From positions 24,386,538 to 24,450,537 of the forward strand of contig NC_053150.1 in NCBI RefSeq assembly GCF_016808335.1: a stretch of DNA of 64,000 nucleotides, written 5' to 3'. Under the pieces are notes generated by a model. That model was not told where the DNA came from. It worked only from the letters and a program-made list of their open reading frames with translations, and made no database searches. The stretch is from Panicum virgatum. Lineage: Eukaryota > Streptophyta > Magnoliopsida > Poales > Poaceae. Position 1 is the stretch's first letter; each line of letters begins with the position of its first letter. The translations under genes were made by a program, and so were the position numbers. Shown here piece after piece: positions 22,439 through 33,578 of this stretch.

Positions 22439-22584
22439 CTAGTCTGGCGCCTGGTGGTGGAGAAGGAGCAGGAGGGAGTGGTAGTGTCGCCGGAATTTGT
22501 CCCGCTCTTCGGTCGCGGAGGCCACGAGGGCGGCGAGCCGCGCGGCCTCCGACTCCATGCGTCGGAGCTCCGCCTGGAGAGCAC
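22439..22584 (-). CDS. Terminal exon of an unidentified coiled-coil protein
   Basis: On the minus strand, the acceptor (pyrimidine-rich CTTTCCCCTTCTTGTGCCCC, then CAACAG) ends at 22585. The exon then reads in phase 2 for 47 codons to TAG 22441-22439. The peptide starts ALQAELRRMESEAARLAALV, followed by ATEERDKFRRHYHSLLLLL, a clear amphipathic helix. No upstream exon could be identified; it would lie at higher coordinates. The gypsy LTR begins 53 bp after the stop and so truncates the 3' UTR. I do not recognise the protein. The strong acceptor and high GC3 support a real exon. Confidence 0.6.
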
Positions 22585-22585
22585 C

Positions 22586-22717
22586 TGTTGGGGGCACAAG
22601 AAGGGGAAAGAAGGGGAAGGATGAGAGCGACGAAGGGGAAGGAGTGGGATGTCGCGTGGGGGCATAAGAAGGGGAAAGAAGGGGAAGGAGTGGGATGACG
22701 CGTGGGTGCCACGCGTC
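22586..22717. repeat. Purine-rich duplicated tract and a 9-bp hairpin
   Basis: GGGGCAYAAGAAGGGGAAAG followed by AAGGGGAAGGA occurs twice (near 22590 and 22660). GACGCGTGG-GTG-CCACGCGTC forms a perfect hairpin at 22697-22717. On the minus strand the tract is the polypyrimidine part of the intron before the 22584 exon. Confidence 0.7.
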
Positions 22718-23720
<1,003 letters not shown>

Positions 23721-24318
23721 AAGGATTTAAAAGGGGTTTATCAAAATAAAACCTATTTAGGTGTGCATGGATACTAAAACTTCCTATCTTTTAAAAAAGT
23801 TTACCTGCCTAAAAATCCGGCGAGCCTCATCCTCCTGCAGTCTTCCTTTTAAGATAACGTAATCCAGAAGTTCCCCGTTCTCGCAGTATTCCATTACAAC
23901 GTAAAAGGCTTCAAAGGTTTCTATGACATCGTGAAGTTTGATGACTCTGAGACTAGCGAAGGATCTTAAAATCCCGATTTCTTTAGTCACTGCATAAAAG
24001 TAAATATCTAAGGATCACATTGGTAGTATAAGGTTACTATTGGCTTTTAACCAGGATCAACCAACAGAAAAACTAACACGCATGCACTTACTCAAAAATT
24101 TCTTAGAGCTGCACAAAACAAGTCCTACAGCAGAGCACCTAGTTAATTTCACGACGCTATAGCTTGTTCAAACATTAACTGGTTTCTAAGTCCACATTTA
24201 CCTTGATGTATGACGAGCTCGGTGTGATATCCGGGCCCTGGGCTTAATAGGATTGATATAATACTCATGTCAACAAGTTGCAACTTCTTTTTCGGAAGCC
24301 GATCTCGAAACAAACTCT

Positions 24319-24455
24319 AAAGTTAAGCATGCTTGGCCTGGAGCAATTTCGGGATGGGTGACTGACCGGGAAGTTCTTCCCGGGTGCGCACGAGTGTTCG
24401 AAAGAACTCCAAAGTTAAGCGTGCTTGGTCTGGAGCAATTTCGGGATGGGTGACC
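24319..24455 (+). promoter_or_regulatory. Duplicated 5S-rRNA-derived Pol III promoter in the Cassandra 5' LTR
   Basis: Copy 1 has A-box-like AAAGTTAAGCATGC (24319-24332) and C-box-like GGGATGGGTGAC (24351-24362). Copy 2 has AAAGTTAAGCGTGC (24411-24424) and GGGATGGGTGACC (24443-24455). A third, partial copy keeps only the C-box at 24729-24741. These match the internal control region of plant 5S rRNA genes. Confidence 0.85.
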
Positions 24456-25466
24456 GACCGGGAAGTTCTTTCCGGATGCGCACGAGTGAGGACAAAGTGC
24501 GCAGAAAAGACTTGTGTTGGTATGTGAGGGTAGTCTATGTCCTATAAAGCTGCCAGATGTAGATGCGCACGAGTGAGGACAAAGTGCGCAGAAAAGACTT
24601 GTGTTGGTATGTGAGGGTAGTCTATGTCCTATAAAGCTGCCAGATGTAAGCGGGTCCGGCCTCGGGGAGGCGGGACGTGCAGAAAATACTTGTGTTGGTC
24701 TGTGAGGGTAGTCGTCTGGAGCAATTTCGGGATGGGTGACCAACCGGGAAGTTCTTTCCGGATGCGCACAAGTGAGCACAAAGTACGCAGAAAAGACTTG
24801 TGTTGGTCTGTGAGGGTAGTCTATGTCCTATAAAGCTGCCAGATATAAGCGGGTCCGGCCTCGGGGAGGCGGGACGTGCAGAAAAGACTTGTGTTGGTCT
24901 GTGAGGGTAGTCTATATCCTATAAAGCTGCCAGATGTAAGCGGGTCCGGGGCCTCGGGGAGGCGGGACGTGCAGAAAAGACTTGTGTTGGTCTGTGAGGG
25001 TAGTCTATGTCCTATAAAGCTGCCAGATGTAAGCGGGTCCGGCCTCGGGGAGGCGAGACGTTACAGAATGGTATCAGAGCCGACTCTCGCGGTTTCACGG
25101 GCACGTACGGGCGTAAGTGCACGGGCATGAGCACGGGCGCGTGTGGGCACAGATGCCACCGGCATGTGGACGGGCGCGTGGCGGGTCAGTGCGCGGGCAT
25201 CTGGGATGCGCCGTTGGCACTGGACGCACGGACGTGACACAGGGACCGTTAGCACTGGACACACGAACGTCGCACATGGGTCGTTGCCACTGGACGTACG
25301 AGACGTGACTAAGAGAGGACGTTCCTGTCTTGGGATTGACCAACGTCGTCGGTCTCTTAAGGGGGTGGGTATGTGATATCTCGGCCCAGGGCTTAATAGG
25401 ATTGATATAATACTTATGTCAACAAGTTGCAACTTCTTTTTCGGAAGCCGATTTCGAAAGAACTCC

Positions 25467-25511
25467 AAAGTTAAGCGTGCTTGGACTGGAGCAATTTCGG
25501 GATGGGTGACC
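25467..25511 (+). promoter_or_regulatory. Single 5S-derived promoter in the Cassandra 3' LTR
   Basis: AAAGTTAAGCGTGC (25467-25480) and GGGATGGGTGACC (25499-25511) are present once, in the spacing of the usual element. Confidence 0.85.
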
Positions 25512-25656
25512 GACCAGGAATTTCTTCCTGGGTGCGCACGAGTGAGGACAAATTGCGCAGAAAAGACTTGTGTTGGTCTGTGAGGGTAGTCTATGTCCTA
25601 TAAAACTGCCAGATGTAAGCGGGTCCGGCCTCGGAGAGGCGGGTCGTTACACTCGG

Positions 25657-27289
25657 ATACTCGGTCGCTTGTTGGTAGTAGGAAGGGTAGTGTAGGTTGC
25701 ACGTAGTTTTCTTAGTTGTAGGTAACAGGTTGTACCATTTTTAGGACTAGTTTTACTTATAAATTTGGCTGAGTCTCTCTTCTTCCTTCTAAGGACAAGT
25801 ACAATGGTGCAGACAGCTGCTTTCTCTTTGGCACAAACAAATGAACAAGTTAAGTGGAACTGTGGAAGTACAGAGTTCTAAACTTTTTCCATGGCATCTC
25901 TGGGATCATATAACCCTATTGTAAAAATTTCATCACTAGCCTAAACATAAAACATAATGAACGAGATCTATGAAATTAAAGCCTCGAACACGATTTAAGC
26001 AAGAACTATAGCTAGGGGTGGATCTGACCCTGCAATTATTACACAAAGATGACCATTCATAGTCAAGATTAAGTTCCAAAAATCACCTACGGTACTACTT
26101 TAGAACATGAGATACAATTATATGCTCTTTTTTACTAATCTTTAACCTAGAGAAAAATGAAGTAGAATTTAAACATGAGCATCTAAAAAATGTAGGTTTT
26201 GTTCAAAGGATTTCAAAACATTTCATTTTGAATTCTTTTTATTTTTCTATGTATTTATACAATTTTTGCAAGTTCACTGATTTGAGTTTGAGGAATAAAG
26301 TTTTAGTTTACAACTAGGTCCCTGAGTTCTTGCGTGCAAGTACCTAGAAAGATCTAGGCGATTGCAATGTGGCGTCTTGCTAGAGCTGGGCGGTGGGAGG
26401 GGTTGGCTAGCGGCGAGGTCTGGCTGGGGCGCACCAGGGGGTCGCTGCGCACCTAGGGAGAGGCTTGGTTAGGTCTGGGGCAAGCTGGAGGTGGGGGCGC
26501 GGTGCGAGCAGGGGTCGACGGTGGTGGCAGGTTGGATTCCGACGAGAAAGAGGCTGCAGGAACAGGTTAAGGAGGACTAGTGGGCCGAGGGGAAGTGGTT
26601 CTGGGGGTTAGCTTTGATTGGGACGAGCTCAGGTGGCGGCTCGATGGCGATGTGGTGGCTGGCTGCAATGGTGGCCGCCGTGAGCTGCTCAGCCGTGAGC
26701 TGCTCAGGCGTGAGCAAAGGGGAGGCCGTGGCCTCTTTCGCGGGTGAGGAAGGCACGAACTTTGGGTGCCAAACAAATCCCCTCACACCCTTTGCCTCTG
26801 CTGTCTTCTCGCGCATGCCGTTCAACGGCCTGGTTCCTCATCGATTCGCCTGGGAGCACGAGAAGCCGTAGACGAACAAGCCAACAGGTGGGCAGTAACT
26901 GCAGGTAGTAGAGGGTTCTTTTTTGCAATAATTAGTTGCATGCCTAATTGTTGGTTTTTAGCTCATTATAATAGTTAGTTCATTATATTGTTTTGTAATG
27001 GCCAACATCAGGTGGGCAGTAACTGCAGGTCGTGGAGGGTTTTTCCTTCCCTTATTGTTGATTTTGAGCTGGTCTTAGGATTGAATCCTCCTCCTCTCTA
27101 ATTTTTAGGAGTTGTGTAGACCGGTGGTGCACATGAATCTTGGTTAATACTTTTTGAAGAATATAGTGTATATTTTTTATATTCCATTCCCTTTGTACTA
27201 TCGAATCTTCTCCTATTCTGCTTGGACTTCGCTTGTTGAAGCCAACAGGCTGATCAGTTGAATCAGTTCAACAGCTAGCCGTTCAAATC
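25657..27289. other. Kinase intron sequence, no gene supported; small direct repeat
   Basis: A GC-rich block at 26360-26880 has overlapping ORFs with no recognisable domain. GGTGGGCAGTAACTGCAGGT occurs at 26887 and 27011 with similar flanks, so a 120-bp segment was duplicated around AT-rich filler. Confidence 0.5.
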
Positions 27290-27356
27290 GATCAGCTGTG
27301 GCAAGGAGCATTGTAACGGCCGTGATCCGTTACAGACCTTGTTGCCACAGCTGATC
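27290..27356. repeat. 67-bp inverted repeat (hairpin)
   Basis: The perfect arms GATCAGCTGTGGCAA (27290-27304) and TTGCCACAGCTGATC (27342-27356) enclose a second perfect stem, TGTAACGG/CCGTTACA (27312-27319 and 27327-27334). Confidence 0.93.
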
Positions 27357-27484
27357 TCTCTTTGTTAGTCTTCTCTATAGGAACTACTATAGAAACTATG
27401 CATTGGAAAGCTCTAAGTGAAGGTTAATTGCACTCAGGTCTCCTAAAATCAAACATTAGAAACCATACATTGGAACTGCCGCCC

Positions 27485-27510
27485 TTAGGCCAGTCTCAGT
27501 GGGTGTTTCA
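27485..27510. mobile_element. Left terminus of a Ping/Pong-like (PIF/Harbinger) MITE
   Basis: TTA is followed by GGCCAGTCTCAGTGGGTGTT. This resembles the grass mPing/Pong-type terminal repeat with its TTA target. No right terminus was found. Confidence 0.45.
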
Positions 27511-27787
27511 TGGCAACGAGAGAGGTGGTTTTGTTCTAGTGCTAAACTAAAATGTCAATCTTGTTAACTAAACGGTGACACCATGCGTAGTTTGGAGTTC
27601 CGTGACCCTTCCATGTTGGTACAAAAGGTAATCCATCCCTTCAACATTTTGCACACCTCTCAAATTGTTAGTGGACCCACATGTAAACAATTTTTTCTCC
27701 TAGCCTCCGTCGTCATCCTCATTCTTTTGTTCATATATTTGTCCATCAGCTTAGTATAGATATGTGATATATGTATGAAAATACAGT

Positions 27788-28142
27788 CGGGAACATATCT
27801 GGTGGAAACCACTATTTTTCGTGAAAACCCGTGCAAACTATGACAAAAAAGTCATCTAAATTCACCAAAAAACCACATATATAGACGATATGATGATACA
27901 CAACCTTGTAAAATATCTTGTCCAAACTCGACTTTGTTTGTGAGATATAAAAATAACAAATTTTAAAGAAATTTGTTATTTTTATATCTCACAAACGAAG
28001 TCGAGTTTGGACAAGATATTTGACAAGATTGTGTCTCTTCATATCATTTACATGTGTAATTTTTTTTGGTGAATTTGGACAATTTTTGCTGTGGTTTACA
28101 CGAGTTTTCATGAAGGTTGCGGTTTCCACCAGATACGTTGCC
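27788..28142. mobile_element. Foldback MITE (355 bp) with 8-bp TSD AATACAGT
   Basis: AATACAGT flanks it at 27780-27787 and 28143-28150. The whole element folds on itself. The ends CGGGAACATATCTGGTGGAA and GGCAACGTATCTGGTGGAA (reverse complement of the right end) pair. The innermost 52-bp arms (27912-27963 and 27969-28020) have one visible mismatch and a 5-nt loop. An 8-bp TSD fits the hAT class best. It sits 62 bp from the first kinase exon, in the intron. Confidence 0.92.
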
Positions 28143-28399
28143 AATACAGTAAAGCTATTTGTAGACTAAGGACTCAGCATGCAGCATGCATGTATTATGC
28201 GCACCTTTCTCCTCCATTCCAATACTCTTCATCGTGTCGTCATCACGCTTGATAACCTTGACAGCAACTTTCTGACCAGTTAAATTGTTCGTGGCAACCT
28301 TGACTTTCCAAAATGATCCTAACTGAATTGTCCCACCGATTTTATAGCTTTCAAGCGTGCTGCTATGTCCCTCCATATAATCCTTTGCTACAAAGATCA

Positions 28400-28930
28400 A
28401 ACATTACCTGTTACAGTAGTACACAAACGGACTTTAGTCCCCAAAATCCAGGACTAAAGAGTCTACAAGTTCAAAAATTTAATTTGCACAAGCACACTCA
28501 ACCAAGCAGTGCGTGGGATTTAAACTCACAGCCTCTTGCCTCACACATATCTTCCTTATCACGATACCTACACAACACATATGACTCTATACAAGATGCT
28601 TTCCTTTTAGACTAACATGCGGAGGATCCTTTAGTGATAACCCGAACCTAGATTAAAGACCTCGCCAGCCTCCTAGCCATTGGATCCGAGACTAATGCAT
28701 AGATTAGTCCTAGGATGAAATATGGACGAGAGTATTGTTTAAGACTGATATGCTATTTTGTAGAAGTGTTAGCCCATCTTACCGGAATGATAAAATGCTA
28801 AGGATGTTTCTGATTTTTAAAAACTGTTTAGGATGTTTGGTAGGACTAGAAGATAGTAATATCATATTATTGTACATAACAATGTGTTTATCTAACCTTG
28901 TTGGATTCCACAACAAAATCACTCACCTCA
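28400..28930. other. Flank upstream of the kinase fragment; CACTA-like inverted motif
   Basis: CTTTAGTCC at about 28432 and GGACTAAAG at about 28450 form an inverted pair like those in grass CACTA subterminal regions. No gene is supported. Confidence 0.4.
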
Positions 28931-29010
28931 ATTAAGGTCAAAGTCTGGATAACCCTTAACGGTCTTTTGGTTCAATTTGATCTCTAAACTATGTTATTTA
29001 GTTCAATTTA
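28931..29010 (+). repeat. Dispersed AT-rich repeat, copy A
   Basis: GTCAAAGTCTGGATAACCCT, then GGTTCAATTTGATCTCTAAA and TATTTAGTTCAATTTACC. A reverse-complement relative lies at 32389-32520, so the two flank the raffinose-synthase pseudogene in inverted orientation. Confidence 0.6.
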
Positions 29011-30436
29011 CCTCCTGATACAATTTATGTACTCCCAATTCAACAAATTGAGTACTCTCATGGTACAATGACTTAATTTTGTTTATCCCTCCGTTGTCTT
29101 CTGTGATGAAAATGGACAAAAAAAGATAAATTAAGGAGAACAGAATATATTGTCAATTGTACTAGGCAACTATGGCAAGGTGAAATCATTGAGTTAACAC
29201 CAGAGGAAGATACATGATGCATTCATCATCCTAGGTTTGTCTTTATTCCGATGCCCTCACGAATACAGCATCAGCATTTGTGATAGGAACCTTTAGATGT
29301 GCTAATGGTTATCTCTTCTGTAGTTTCATTTCAGATATTTGGGCAGGTTCCCGAGTATTCAATTGTGTCGTGGTCTCATTCGCATGATTTTAATGCATGC
29401 ACATACATGACTTGTCAAATGTTTGATTAACTAAGGTCTATCTAGGGAACGGGTGTGTGCTGCATTACTAGAAGATTGAATCTGTATGCAATATTGCCTC
29501 GATTCAATGTATTTTTTCTCTGCTGCAATGCTTAAAATTTTCGGTGTGAAAGATGTCCTTTTGGAGCTTTTCTGTTTCTGAATTAGCAAGCTTTAATATC
29601 TACATCATGAGATATCTACCTATCTCAACCATCGAATTTTTTTTTGTGTTTTGTTCTTCTTGCAGGTGTTTTGAGTTGTAGGTCCTGTGTTGAGCAGAGG
29701 CCCCTTTTTTTTTGCATTTGGATGTTTCAGACTTCACAAACTGAAGTTGAACTTCTTGTCATTTCAGCATTCAAAGCCATTGGAATATTTTTGACAATGC
29801 AAACAACCAATATTTGTGGTGGTTCTCCAGACTTATTGATCAGTAAGCATTGCTTGTGCCACTGACTTATTTATCATGCTCCATTCTGTAGGCCTCTTAC
29901 CATTCCTTATATGAATAAATATATCTATTTTCCCAGATTAATTGGAATTTTACTTGTAAATGAAGTATTCCTCTTGGTTTAGCAATATGTTAGCATGAGC
30001 TTTTTTGGGAGGTGGTGGGGGCCATGTGAGCTCTGACCAGTGATATATCATTAGCATTTTTTTCTAAAATTCTGAACAATGGCCATTTACTTTCTGTTTG
30101 TAGGTTCATGTCTTTCATGGCCATTTAGCTGGAATTCGAATGACTCTGACAGTGTATGCTAAGTCAACCAACTAATTGGTTAACCACTTTCAGTTAATGC
30201 ACCCGTGGCATTAGCACGGGCACACTTTCTGAAGATTTGTTGCAATTTCATGGTAGCAGGCCTATCCATGTTGCCTAAATGTTCATTAGTTTGTGATCTG
30301 TAGGAACATGTAATTTGACCCTTTTGCTTTATGGTCTTCCTCATGCATATCGGTATGAGCAACAAGCTGCCACCCAAGTCTGTCAATGCTCGAGCTCGGC
30401 AGGGCAATCTCAGTCACATGCACCGAGCAACCTGTG
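29011..30436. other. No clearly supported exon
   Basis: A short open frame at 29644-29865 follows a TTGCAG-like acceptor but has no domain I can name. The stretch may hold decayed 5' exons of the raffinose-synthase-like gene that begins to be readable at 30437. Confidence 0.4.
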
Positions 30437-32040
30437 GTGTACACTGTCTCCCTCCTGGAGGGCTCATTCTGTGCTGTTCTTCAGGGGAATGCTAATGATG
30501 AGCTGGAGATCTGCTTGGAGAGTGGTAACTAAGGCAACCATATATAAATATCACTTATTTGACTTGGTACAGTGTCATGTGATATAATAGTGTTTTTTGT
30601 CACCATAATTCAGGTGATCCAGATGTGGAATCCTTTAAAGGCACCCATCTTGTTTTCATCGGTGCTGGATGGGATCCATTTGAAGTTATCACAAATTCAA
30701 TGAAGTAAGTCAATGCCATCTCTGATAAACATCATTATTTTAATCCACTATTTTGTGTGTTTCATTTCGTTTATGTTTCTAATTCAATTTGCTAGCCACT
30801 TTCTTTAAATGCATAGCTTGCTATGTGAAATAACATCAATCAACTTGCTGCAGAGCTGTTGAGAGGCACTTGCAGACGTTTTGTCACATGGAAAAGGAAA
30901 AGGTAGTGAGATGTTTCTTGAAGAAATGGTATCTGCATTTTTTATTTCTGTTTGTTTCAGAGTTCTGAACGTTCAACTTGCTGTAGATGCCAGACATTCA
31001 AAACTGGTTTGGTTGGTGCACATGGGATGCATTTTACACCAACGTACTGCTGAAGGAGTGAGAGGGATTACAGAGGTCTTTACTGATCTTACAACGTATC
31101 CTCAAATACTAAATTCTACCATATTATTGTTCAATAATTCTACCACATTATCAGTGTACCGAGACACCCAATATATCTTTTTCTTTACTTTCAGCTTTCA
31201 AAAAGGTGGAGTTTCTCCTGAGTGTGTCAGAATTGACGACGGCTGGCAATCAGTCGGTATGGATCCTGTGGGAATTGCATGCTTAACTGATAACTCAGCC
31301 AAGTAAGAAGTAAACCTACTATGCTTTGCCAGCCATACTTGATTTCTGTACAAAGTCTAGGGAGTTTGAGTTCAGTCAGTCAAGTAAGAAGGAAACCTAT
31401 TATGCTTTGCTAGCTATACTTGATTTCTGTACAAAGTCTAGGGAGTTTGAGTTCAGGTTCTGAACTTTGCCTGTTCTATCTATCAGCTTTGCAAACAGGT
31501 TGACTCATATTAAGGAGAACCACAAGTTTCAGAAAAATTGGAGGGAGGGTCACAGGGAAGACGATCCAACAAAAGGCCTCGCACATATTGTCAATGAAAT
31601 TAATGGAAAACATGAGCTGAAGTATGTCACCATTCGATAATTTGTTGTCTTATTCAGTTTAGAAATGACAAATTTTTATGTCAAATAATTCAGCTATGTG
31701 TACCTGTGGCACGCAATAACTGGATACTGGGATGGAGTCAGGCCATGTGTTGTTGGAATGGAGCACTATGAATCAAAGATGCAGCACCCTATGTTATCGC
31801 CTGGAGTTCAGAAAAACGAACCCTGTGCTTGGTGGTGGGTGCAATCACCTGATATTGCAGTTTTTAACACACTTCTATTCTTGCTGCAGTTCAAAAAGGA
31901 GCGCAGTTGTGAGAGCATCATATAATTTCTACCCGGCTTCCCATACTATACACATTGCATCTATCGCCTATAACACTGTCTTTGTTGGAGAATTCATGCA
32001 ACCTAATTCATATCATAAGATGGCGCCCAAATTCGTCTAA
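30437..32040 (+). pseudogene. Raffinose synthase / alkaline alpha-galactosidase-like (GH36, SIP-type) pseudogene
   Basis: The readable exons are about 30437-30524, 30614-30704, 30854-30902, 30987-31090, 31195-31302, 31487-31621, 31694-31841 and 31890-32040. Landmarks in order: [93 protein letters not shown], then AVVRAS and [16 protein letters not shown] missing base near 31042 breaks the frame after DAFYTN. About 100 residues between NEPC and the AVVRAS motif are gone. In the family this segment includes the catalytic nucleophile region. The frame ends at TAA 32038. Enzymes of this family transfer or release galactose in raffinose-sugar metabolism; this copy cannot. Confidence 0.9.
31303..31460 (+). 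repeat. 81-bp tandem duplication that includes a splice donor
   Basis: Copies start at 31303 and 31384 with GTAAGAAGTAAACC and GTAAGAAGGAAACC. Both end TAGGGAGTTTGAGTTCAG. The repeat begins exactly at the donor of the preceding exon. Confidence 0.92.
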
Positions 32041-32388
32041 ATTTACTAAATTGAAAACCTGCCTTATTCCTAACATAAGATTGCGTCTAAATTAGAAGTC
32101 TTGATGCAACTTAAATATTTAGTAGTCTTGATGCAACTTAAATATTCTTAACTATAATTGTTCTTTAAACACGTACTTGTGGCACGTGCATCTCCACAAG
32201 TATATATTATTTTCAACATTAATTTTTGTATATTTTTGTATGATAAAGGTTAACTTACTATTAAATATCATACCTTAAAAAAATAATGATTAAAAGTTCT
32301 TTCTATATTTTTCTAGAATATGTTATGATGTCAGCTATCAAACTGCAAAATTTTAACCCAGGACTTCATCTGTGCATATATAAATAAA
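32041..32388. other. AT-rich flank, short direct repeat
   Basis: GTCTTGATGCAACTTAAATA occurs twice (32098 and 32125). Nothing else is seen. Confidence 0.5.
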
Positions 32389-32520
32389 AAGATAAATCTT
32401 ATTAAGGTGTAATTGGACCAAATGACATAGTTTAAGGGGTAAATTGAACTAAGAAATAGTTTACGGAGTTATCTAGACTTTGACGATACTTAAGGGAGTA
32501 ATCTAGACTTTTTCCTTGAT
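32389..32520 (-). repeat. Dispersed AT-rich repeat, copy B (inverted relative to copy A)
   Basis: The reverse complement carries GTCAAAGTCTAGATAACTCC, CTTAGTTCAATTTACCCC and AAACTATGTCATTTGGTCC, matching copy A at 28931 with substitutions. Confidence 0.6.
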
Positions 32521-33163
32521 TAGCCTTTTCAATTTATTTTAACATATGGTGCTTTGAATTGTGAAAAGTGTTAATTCGTTATCTATAGTCAAAAATAGTA
32601 TTTAACATAAAAGATTAAAGATACTATTTGATATATACACTCTACACAATCTTCAAACATAGTCTATGTAGTAATTTCCAATCTTAAAAACTCATTTGTA
32701 CTGATGTGAATTTTGCCCATTTAGAATTAACTATATTTGCTTGCGATCTAGAAAGATTTTTTTTTTTGTAGATGTATGTACATGTTTGATAAAACTTTTC
32801 AGTTTTTCTGTTCAAGGACTTCCTACGTATTTGCTCTGTTTTGAAAACAAAAATAGAACCAGCATGAAACGACTTGCTGCAGATAGCTCCACTATTCCAG
32901 CTTTGCTTGCACAGTAACAAATAAGATTAAAAGCTCTTCGTGCGGTAACAAATACTCCTACAGTTAATCACTCGACTTCAACCAACAGAGACCGATTAAA
33001 TAAGATAGGATGCTACGCACATCGACGATACGATTTCAGAAGATAATTAATACAATTAATAACTTCCAGCTCGATCAGAATATTAGAATAGGGACTTGAA
33101 GCATGAAAGGGATCATTTAATGATAACAAGTATGATCGAACAAACTAGCCTTGATCTGCCGGT
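32521..33163. other. AT-rich intergenic DNA, no feature seen
   Basis: Only short ORFs without domains. Confidence 0.5.
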
Positions 33164-33277
33164 ACAACACTTGCAATTGGCGTCGGGCCGTCCCTGGCGT
33201 CCGGGGAGCTGGCTGCCGGGACAACACTTGCAATTGGCGTCGGGCCGTCCCTGGCGTCCGGGGAGCTGGCGGCGCGC
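33164..33277 (+). repeat. 57-bp tandem duplication (19 codons if translated)
   Basis: The two units (33164-33220 and 33221-33277) both read ACAACACTTGCAATTGGCGT, then CGGGCCGTCCCTGGCGTCCG and GGGAGCTGGC. They are almost identical, so the event is recent. The period is a multiple of three, but no protein is recognised. Confidence 0.95.
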
Positions 33278-33578
33278 AGTGGCCGGACGGAGACACACGG
33301 AGAAACGATGTGCTTCTGGCAAGGCAATAATGAAGAGAGAAGGAAATGATAGAAGAGGGAATCAATCGGCCATATTGCCAGCCGCTATTCAGGCCGGCCA
33401 GCCGGCGCTCGCCGGCACAGGCTGTAGGCTGGTTAAACATATAGTGATACAATAGCTGTTCCAATCATCTCAAATGCATTGTACCTGTATAAATATAAAA
33501 TATGCAACAAGACAAAATATATCGGGAATGTACGGAAATGATAGGTACTCCGGATAGGAATAAAACCCAGGCAGCTTT

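Larger units (their letters stand above)
24223..25651 (+). mobile_element. Cassandra-type TRIM retrotransposon, complete, TSD CTCGG
   Basis: CTCGG flanks both sides (24218-24222 and 25652-25656). The 5' LTR is 24223-25065 and the 3' LTR is 25372-25651. Both start TGTGATATC and end GTTACA, and both carry a 5S-rRNA-like segment. The primer binding site TGGTATCAGAGC (initiator tRNA-Met type) is at 25069-25080, and the polypurine tract TTAAGGGGGTGGGT is just before 25372. The 306-bp internal region has no ORF. Cassandra elements are non-autonomous and known for 5S-derived LTRs. The 3' LTR (280 bp) has normal length, but the 5' LTR is tripled to 843 bp by internal duplication. It sits in the first intron of the kinase fragment. 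Confidence 0.95.

Noticed and set aside
24270..25468. Overlapping ORFs on both strands of the Cassandra element
   Set aside because: They arise from repeated GC-rich LTR units; Cassandra elements do not encode proteins.
24300..25530. Possible 5S rRNA genes
   Set aside because: The 5S-like stretches are partial, occur at the same place in both LTRs, and the block has a TSD, PBS and PPT, so they are Cassandra LTR parts.
26567..26928. Small genes in the GC-rich block
   Set aside because: Several short overlapping frames on both strands, no domain, no splice support.
32684..32920. Short minus-strand ORF
   Set aside because: AT-rich random frame with no start context or domain.
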